The translations under genes were made by a program, and so were the position numbers. A stretch of DNA of 13,707 bases from Entamoeba histolytica HM-1:IMSS (Eukaryota > Evosea > Mastigamoebida > Endamoebidae), in contig NW_001915227.1 of assembly GCF_000208925.1 (NCBI RefSeq), positions 1 to 13,707 on the forward strand. The letters are read 5' to 3'. Shown here in pieces: positions 8,409-13,707 of the stretch. Each line of letters begins with the position of its first letter. Positions within the stretch are counted from its first letter, which is position 1. The notes under the pieces were generated by a model. The model saw nothing but the letters and a program-made list of their open reading frames with translations. It did no database searches and had not been told where the DNA came from.

Positions 8409-8665
8409 TGTCTGAAATACCACACAAACACTAATACAAATTCAAGCATCGACACTTCCAGTTATTTTCTGGTTATGACGGTGTATTTGAATTAGAAATG
8501 TATTAGGTAAAACTGCAAAGGGTGGAGCAAGATATTATGATAGAATATTACATGGTGTAATATAAGGAAGTACTGAAGTGTGGGTAAGACTAAAAGAAAA
8601 TTAAACATAATAATATAATGGGAATGAAATATTCCTTCTCTCATTCATAAAATAAAGAAAAAAGG
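8409..8665 (+). repeat. Diverged repeat copy B, the better preserved copy
   Basis: Collinear with copy A (5926-6160) through three anchors; see that entry. Copy B keeps more GC and more coding-like content in its middle (8491-8604), which copy A has lost. It starts about 115 bp upstream of the TLDc start codon, so part of it could act as that gene's upstream region. Copies A and B are direct repeats bounding the 2-kb block with the LINE remnant and the TLDc gene. Confidence 0.55.
8491..8604 (+). pseudogene. Short unidentified gene fragment within repeat copy B
   Basis: The plus-strand frame reads IRNVLGKTAKGGARYYDRIL then HGVI, a TAA, then GSTEVWVRLKEN and a terminal TAA (8602-8604). The residue mix (Gly, Ala, Arg, Thr, Trp, Val) is unlike the surrounding AT-driven K/N/I sequence and suggests a real ancestral protein. 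Upstream it may continue in another frame (FSGYDGVFELEM). The minus strand also gives a partly protein-like reading (LAPPFAVLPNTFLIQIHRHN), so the coding strand is not certain. I recognise no family. Confidence 0.35.
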
Positions 8666-8674
8666 AAAAAGAAA

Positions 8675-9103
8675 ATGTTTAAAATTAAGATAGAAAATAA
8701 ACAAAAGGATAAAAAGAAGAAATAAGCAGAAGAAGGATGAGAAGACATTAATAAGAAAAAATAAAGCAAAGAAGTGATTTTCTCAATTTGCAAGAAAAAC
8801 ATAAATGATAAGTTAAAGAAAAAGATTACTCTTTTTAAAAAACAAATAACTCAGGGATGTGATTAATCTCGGCTAAACTAGGAAGAATATATGAAAAATC
8901 TATTAACACTTAATTAATTACTTTGTTATTTATTCATTGAGTTAATTTGTTTGTAAAAAAGATGATAATTTCGTTTCCAATGCAGGAAATACATCAAATT
9001 TTTAATGTCATGGTTATTGTGTAAAACCTTTGGGTATTGTAAAGAAAAGCAAACAAGATATAAAAATTCAATGTCATACAATAAAAAGAAATGTCACCAA
9101 CAA
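8675..9103 (+). pseudogene. Decayed gene fragment, unidentified
   Basis: From an ATG at 8675 one frame reads MFKIKIENKQKDKKKK, then through stops to SKEVIFSICKKNINDKLK, KKITLFKKQITQGCD and SRLN. It then becomes unreadable (about 8890-8985) and resumes in the same frame with RKYIKFLMSWLLCKTFGYCK, EKQTRYKNSMSYNKKKCHQQ and a stop ending at 9104. The Cys/Trp/Phe content of these runs argues for former coding. The frame is the same as that of the larger remnant just downstream, so both may be one ancestral gene. No family is recognised. Confidence 0.4.
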
Positions 9104-9130
9104 TAAATAGCATAAAAATAATGATGATAA

Positions 9131-10596
9131 ACGATACACCAAGGAAAATGGATTAGAAAGATGAAAGAAACAAAGAAAAACAAATAAAAACAAGGTAAAT
9201 ACAATAACAATAAAGATTATACAAATAACAAATATAAATGAATAACAATAAATGAGATACAAGAAAGAATAAAAAGAATAACAAGTGAATGAAAAAAAGG
9301 AGAGTATGAAGAAATACACACGAAGTAAGAAAGTAAAAGAAAAAGATGGTATGATAATCAACAAGAAATATATTCAATCAAAAAGAAAAAGATAATTGAA
9401 AAAACTAAAGAAAATTAAAGAAAAACGTAAGACATTGAAGAAAAAGACATTAAAATAATTGAAGAAATTAAAAACAAAAACTCAATCAAAGAATGAAATG
9501 ATAGATGTAAATTTATAAGAATAATAAATAACAAAGAAAGTATAATGAAAATACAAGAAGAAATACAACAAAAGAAAGAAATAGAAAATTAATTGAAATG
9601 ATGGATTGTTTTTGCAATTAATTGGTTAAATAAGAAATTATATAAGAAAATTAAGATGGGAACAAATAGAAAGTATAATAAAAGTGACAAACATCAATGT
9701 CAATAATGAAAATGAATATTTTAAATATAATAAAATGTCACATAAAATAAAAGAAAGCACTAAACAATACATTAAAGTGAAAGTAAATGATATAATAGAA
9801 AAGTAGAGTGTAATTCAATTATAAAAAACATCATATTAAAGAATAACTCTACCGAAATTGATGAAGAATATCTTAACACTCTCATCAATAAAGTGAAAGA
9901 AATGAAAATAGAAAAATATACAAATATTAATTACTACTTTCAAAGAAAAGAAGCTGACTGATTAATAAATGAAATTAATAATAGATGTGAATTGTCAGGA
10001 AGCAGAATGGATTATCTGCAAGATGATATGAATATTTCAATGGTTATGCACCTCTATCTCCAAAATAAAATAATAGGAGATAAAATTGATGAAATAAAAG
10101 AAATCCTAAAGAAAATTAACAGACTAGAAGATTTGGTCAATGAAAATGGTACAGAATAAAGTGCATCATGAAATTAAAAGAATATGATAAAGAATGAATT
10201 AAAGTTAAAGCACTAGAAAGAATAAAATACCTAAAATATATGATGACAATGAATAAAGAATTAAATTTAATAAAAATGAAATAGTCAGAATCAATACAAA
10301 TAAAATCATGTTTGATTCTAACAAGAAAATTAGAATAAGGAAGAAACAAAAAATGAAATATACCAAATAACGATATTACTTTAGAATATTGGAAATCGTT
10401 ATATGAAACACAGGTGAAATTAAATAAAGAGAATTTGAAAATAAAACAAATCACCTCGTGGAATGAAAGATATAGAAATTATGATAATGTCATAAAAACA
10501 ATAAATGAATTAAATATAAGTATAATGAAAATAAGTAACTGGAAATATTCATTGAAACAATATAAAAATGATAAAAGAAATAAAATACAAAAATAA
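9131..10596 (+). pseudogene. Large decayed coiled-coil-type gene
   Basis: One plus-strand frame (starting at 9131) reads as protein for about 600 bp with interspersed stops: TIHQGKWIRKMKETKKN, ITINEIQERIKRI, DIEEKDIKIIEEIKNKNS, RCKFIRIINNKESIMK, IQEEIQQKKEIEN, WIVFAINWLNKKLYKKIK. About 9655-9803 continues in the next frame (WEQIESIIKVTNINVNNENE...), then the first frame returns at 9791-10156 with only one internal stop (TGA 9959-9961), containing KNNSTEIDEEYLNTLINK, RCELSGSRMDYLQDDMNISM and DKIDEIKEILKKINRLEDLV. After a third shift, frame 10162-10593 gives IMKLKEYDKE(TGA)IKVKALERIK and ends ITLEYWKSLYETQVKLNKEN, ITSWNERYRNYDNVIKTI. The composition is charged and helical with regular Leu/Ile spacing, so a coiled-coil protein is likely. 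No domain is recognised. At least three frame changes and about a dozen stops make it a pseudogene; many stops are TGA where Trp would fit. An Entamoeba repetitive element (ERE-type) ORF is an alternative origin. Confidence 0.6.
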
Positions 10597-10671
10597 AATA
10601 TGAATAATAAATAAAAAGAATAAAATTAATTTAATAAATGATATGAATAATGTTTCATATCATAATAACAA

Positions 10672-10944
10672 TGGATATAAATGAATATAAATAAATAAAG
10701 AATAGAATAAATAAGAAATGTTAAAATAAGTTGAATAATAAATTGAAATAAAAGAATAATAAATATAGAGAGTATTAAATTAATTAAAGAATTGAAAATG
10801 ATATTATTTAAGAAGTTAAAATTAATGTTATTAGAAATATGAATAACTTTATTAAACATTAACCCTACTAAAATAAAACATATTCATTTGAATTATTATA
10901 AATGGATAAATGGAATTGATTTATCTGTAATGAATATAGAATAA
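10672..10944 (+). pseudogene. Decayed Leu/Ile-rich fragment, same frame as the preceding remnant
   Basis: In the frame that ends the previous remnant, coding-like sequence resumes: RNVKIS, TGA (10732), IIN, TGA (10744), NKRIINIESIKLIKELKMIL, FKKLKLMLLEI, TGA (10840), ITLLNINPTKIKHIHLNYYK, WINGIDLSVMNIE, then TAA TAG (10942-10947). Three TGA stops each sit where Trp would suit. The Leu/Ile periodicity loosely recalls leucine-rich proteins of Entamoeba, but this is weak. It could be the C-terminal part of the same ancestral gene. Confidence 0.4.
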
Positions 10945-10947
10945 TAG

Positions 10948-11090
10948 AAACTAATTCTATTAATACTTAATTATTTAATTATTATTTATTATAATGAACA
11001 TTTAATTTCTGATATTTTTATAGTTTAAATTTTATGTTGAACCAATAATAGACAATCTTGTAAAGAATTTTCAATGATGAAATAGAATAG
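10948..11090. other. AT-rich junction upstream of the kinase fragment
   Basis: AT-rich sequence with many stops in all frames. A short frame at 11041-11082 (NNRQSCKEFSMMK) has one Cys and could be a frameshifted relic of further kinase ectodomain, but it is too short to claim. No start codon, signal peptide or promoter for the kinase is present. Confidence 0.4.
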
Positions 11091-12629
11091 AAACATCATC
11101 GAAAAGATAAATGTACAACATATGCAGATGGATATTTATTGAATTGGTTAGGAGAATGTAAATCAACAACAGAAGTTAAAGGATGTAAAGGAGAAATAGG
11201 TAAAGAATATGGATGTAGAGAATGTTCAGAAGGATATTATTTAATAAATAAAGAATGTTCAAAATGTAAAGAGAATTGTACAACATGTTCAACAAATAAT
11301 GAATGTAATAGTTGTGAAGAAGAATATATATTAACAAATAAAGAATGCATTTACTATTTAGATATTAATAAATGTAAAGAAGTAAAGAATAATAAATGTT
11401 CAAAATGTTCATTTTGGTATGGAACGAATGAAGAAGGAAATGAATGTAATAAAGAAGTAGTATGGTTGATGATAATGATAATTGTCATTATTATAATTAT
11501 TATCATTATTATAACAATTGTAATGATAATAATGATGGTTAATTACATAATGAAGAGAAAAGAAAAGAAAGAACGAGAGAAAACAACAACAATATTCAAA
11601 ATAACACAATCAAATATCAAATTCATATCACTTGGAGATGGAATATTAACAAATAAGAAAGCAATTGAACTTCAAGAAGGAGAAGAAATTAAAGTGAATG
11701 AAGAAATACGAGAATTGATTTGTATTGGAAATGATAAAAAAGAAAAGATGAAGATACAAATAAGTAGTAAAGAAGAAAATGAGAAATATTCAATTAGAAC
11801 AAACCCAAATGTCATTATAATTGAAGGAGGATACGCATGTGAATTTGAATTATTCATTATAATCAAATGTACAACTAAAATCAAAGATAAAATAATGATA
11901 ATTAGTAAAACACTCAATAAAGCACAAGAAGAAACAATCAAAAGTATTTCTATTGAAGGAGAAACAGAAATATCAACACGACTTGATCCAGATGAAATAA
12001 AAGAAGAAAAGAAAATAGGAGAAGGACCATTTAGAGTTGTTTATGTTGGAGAATTTAGAAGAAATAAAGTAGCAATTAAGAAAATGAAACAAGTTGAAGA
12101 AAGTGAAGATAAAAAGAAAGAATTTGAGAAAGAAGTAGCAATGTTAGATAAATTTCGAGATGAATATATTATTCATTTTTATGGAGCAGTATTTATTCCT
12201 AATAAAATATGTATTGTAACCGAATATGCAGAATATGGATCAATACAAAATATAATAAATAAAAGAAAAATTACAGAAATACCAAAGAAAATAAGAATCA
12301 AATTTATGATAGATGGAGCAAAAGGAATTTCATATCTTCATTCAAATGGAATATTACATCGAGATATTAAACCCGATAATTTCCTTGTTGTATCACTTGA
12401 TGATAACATTGAAGTTAATTGTAAATTAACGGATTTTGGAAGTGCAAGAAATATTAATATGATGATGACAAATATGACATTCACAAAAGGTGTAGGAACA
12501 CCAAAATACATGGCACCAGAAGTATTAAATCATCAACATTACAAAATGCAATCAGATATATATTCATTTTCAATAATAATATTACAATTCATTACATATT
12601 TCTTCTTTCATTATAAGTTATGTTTTTAA
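11091..12629 (+). pseudogene. Transmembrane kinase (TMK type) truncated at both ends
   Basis: The frame opens after TAG (11088-11090) and has no ATG before the cysteine-rich part; the first codons already read KCTTYADGYLLNWLGECK, so the true N-terminus and signal peptide are missing. Counting residue 1 at the TTG at 11139: residues 6-103 are CxxC/furin-like modules (GYYLINKECSKCKENCTTCS), 108-138 one long Ile/Met-rich membrane helix, 139-148 a basic stop-transfer, 150-280 a beta-rich juxtamembrane region, and 290-496 a tyrosine-kinase-like domain. Catalytic landmarks are kept: VAIK (K314), HRDIKPDN (407-414), DFG (432-434), GTPKYMAPE (453-461). The glycine loop reads GEGPFRVV, with Arg for the third Gly. 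After SDIYSFSIIILQFIT (472-486) the sequence becomes YFFFHYKLCF and stops, so kinase subdomains X-XI (roughly 70-80 residues) are lost. A 33-nt GT...AG stretch (12617-12649) does not restore kinase sequence. Entamoeba TMKs are receptor-like kinases involved in signalling and growth; this copy is probably non-functional. Confidence 0.85.
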
Positions 12630-12701
12630 TTTATTTTATTATCTTTTAGAAGATCTTTTCATGAATTATTCTATTTGCTTATCACTCATTTTATTGTTTT
12701 A

Positions 12702-13415
12702 TTAATTCAAGACACTGTTCATTGTATTTCTTTCGATTATTACTTGGCTCTTATTTGTAAGTTCATTGGTGATATAATTAATCACTTTCATTCCAATTTC
12801 TCTGATTTCTTTTGAGTTGATACTTTTCTTTTCTTTGTTATGATAAATCATTGAGTTTGGTCCAACTCCATTCACACTTTCATTCTCCACTTTAACATAA
12901 ATCCCTTCATTAAACAATAAATCTTCAAGTAAGTGCATTGTTTCCATTCTTCTTCTTGACCTTTCTCTCCTTTTGATTGTTTTGAAAATCGCCTTCTTCT
13001 TTTTATTCATTTCAAAATATTCTTTTCCTCGTTGTGTGATGAATTTAAATATATCCAAACTATCTCCATTTCTTTCAATTCTTTTAATTCTGATGAATGG
13101 AATAGTCATCACCGATTTTCTTACTTGGTCTGGTGATAATAATTGAATAATAATTTGAAAAAATAAATGATTGCTCCTTCCAATAGAGATTCATTGTTCA
13201 ATGTCTTGACGTGTGTCAAATACGTTTTGTTTATTTTCTTGGTCATTTCTATTTGTGTCGTGATTTTGTTTTTCTGTCGATCTTAAAATTATTTTAGAAC
13301 ATTCTTTCCTATTTTGTACCTCCTTTTCTATTCTTTTTATTTCATATTATTTTTCTGTCCTTTCCAATGACGTATTTATTTCTCATTTATTCTTATTCAC
13401 AATTTTCTTCTGTTC
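12702..13415 (-). pseudogene. Decayed gene with preserved basic C-terminal region, unidentified
   Basis: The last 136 codons (to TAA at 12702-12704) are open and varied: MTIPFIRIKRIERNGDSLDI, FKFITQRGKEYFEMNKKKK, a basic KTIKRRERSRRRMETMHLL, then EDLLFNEGIYVKVENESVNG and KEIREIGMKVINYITNELTN. The open run of codons here begins with GTG followed by ATG, but coding continues upstream in the same frame: FFQIIIQLLSPDQVRKSV, SIGRSNHL, a TGA (13191-13193), NVFDTRQDIEQ, CSKIILRSTEKQNHDTNRND, IKRIEKEVQNRKE, a TAA (13347-13349), NTSLERTEK, and a TGA (13383-13385), fading at about 13415 with another TGA. So a gene of at least 235 codons carries three internal stops. The upstream part is charged and coiled-coil-like, the downstream part perhaps globular with a winged-helix-like charged pattern. 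No family is recognised. A truncated protein from 13109 remains possible. It converges on the kinase fragment 73 bp away. Confidence 0.5.
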
Positions 13416-13707
13416 TCATCTATCTCTTGACATTCATCACTTTATTTTACTTACCCTCTTTTCTATTTCTTTATTATCATTTATTTCTCATCTTTATATT
13501 CATTTATTCTGCATTTATACTGAATTAAGTATTTAATTCTTTATTGTGTCTTCATTGTTTTATACATAATTATCATTCACTTATTATTTTATATTTTTTT
13601 GTTGTATTGTTTTCTATTCGCATTTTATCTAAAACAACAATATCTTTATTGCACTTCTTGTTTCTGTTGTTCTTTATCATTCATCATTTTTTTTTTTTAA
13701 TTATACT
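13416..13707. other. T-rich end of window with a short poly-T tract
   Basis: The T-rich bias of the decayed minus-strand gene continues. Short coding-like minus-strand runs (for example DECQEIDENRRKL at about 13400-13440, in a different frame) suggest that the gene's upstream part reaches here after a frameshift. A run of 12 T lies at 13687-13698. Nothing else is recognisable. Confidence 0.35.

Noticed and set aside
11139..11141. TTG as the start codon of the kinase
   Set aside because: The cysteine-rich reading continues upstream of this codon to the TAG at 11088, there is no ATG or signal peptide, and nuclear genes of this lineage use ATG. The frame is 5'-truncated.
11460..11540. Imperfect palindrome of ATTAT/ATAAT units inside the kinase gene
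   Set aside because: It coincides with the Ile/Met-rich membrane helix; alternating ATT, ATA, ATG and GTA codons produce such symmetry without any special DNA function.
12617..12649. Possible intron that would rescue the kinase C-terminus
   Set aside because: GTTATG...TTTTAG is only 33 nt, shorter than usual Entamoeba introns, with a poor donor, and the joined sequence does not resemble kinase subdomains X-XI.
9239..13193. TGA reassigned to tryptophan (alternative genetic code)
   Set aside because: The intact Hsp70 and TLDc genes both end in TGA and the TLDc gene uses TGG for Trp; TAA, TAG and frameshifts also break the same dead frames. Decay explains it better.

Overview
This is eukaryotic nuclear DNA, most likely from an Entamoeba species. 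Four observations support this together: the sequence is extremely AT-rich, coding included; a receptor-like kinase combines a CxxC-rich ectodomain, one membrane helix and a tyrosine-kinase-like domain, as in Entamoeba transmembrane kinases; a coiled-coil plus TLDc protein is of a type expanded in Entamoeba; and there is a remnant resembling a LINE with a restriction-like endonuclease (PD...D). I cannot tell which species. There are no bacterial-style operons, tRNA, rRNA or CRISPR features.

Layout. Positions 1-660 (minus) hold the 5' part of a gene for a secreted, His/Pro/Gln-rich repeat protein with a fairly convincing Entamoeba-type core promoter. Positions 661-3960 hold no intact gene; the sequence changes from T-rich to A-rich near 1.9 kb and looks like two blocks of heavily decayed coding sequence facing opposite ways. 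Positions 3963-5639 (minus) encode an intact but divergent Hsp70 that lacks the C-terminal lid and one phosphate-loop glycine. Positions 5926-6160 and 8409-8665 are two diverged copies of one repeat that flank a LINE endonuclease-like remnant (6246-6779, minus) and an intact TLDc-domain gene (7145-8293, minus). From about 8.5 to 10.95 kb the plus strand carries a large decayed coiled-coil-type gene or genes. It is readable as protein for long stretches in one frame, with scattered stops and a few frameshifts. At 11091-12629 (plus) is a transmembrane kinase truncated at both ends. At 12702-13415 (minus) is another decayed gene with a well-preserved C-terminal 136 codons.

Three complete or partial reading frames look functional: the secreted repeat protein, the Hsp70 and the TLDc protein. 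The rest is a graveyard of broken genes and element fragments. Purine/pyrimidine strand bias tracks the direction of both live and dead genes, so even unreadable stretches keep an orientation. No evidence links the three live genes into one pathway; they are neighbours in a degenerate, repeat-rich region.
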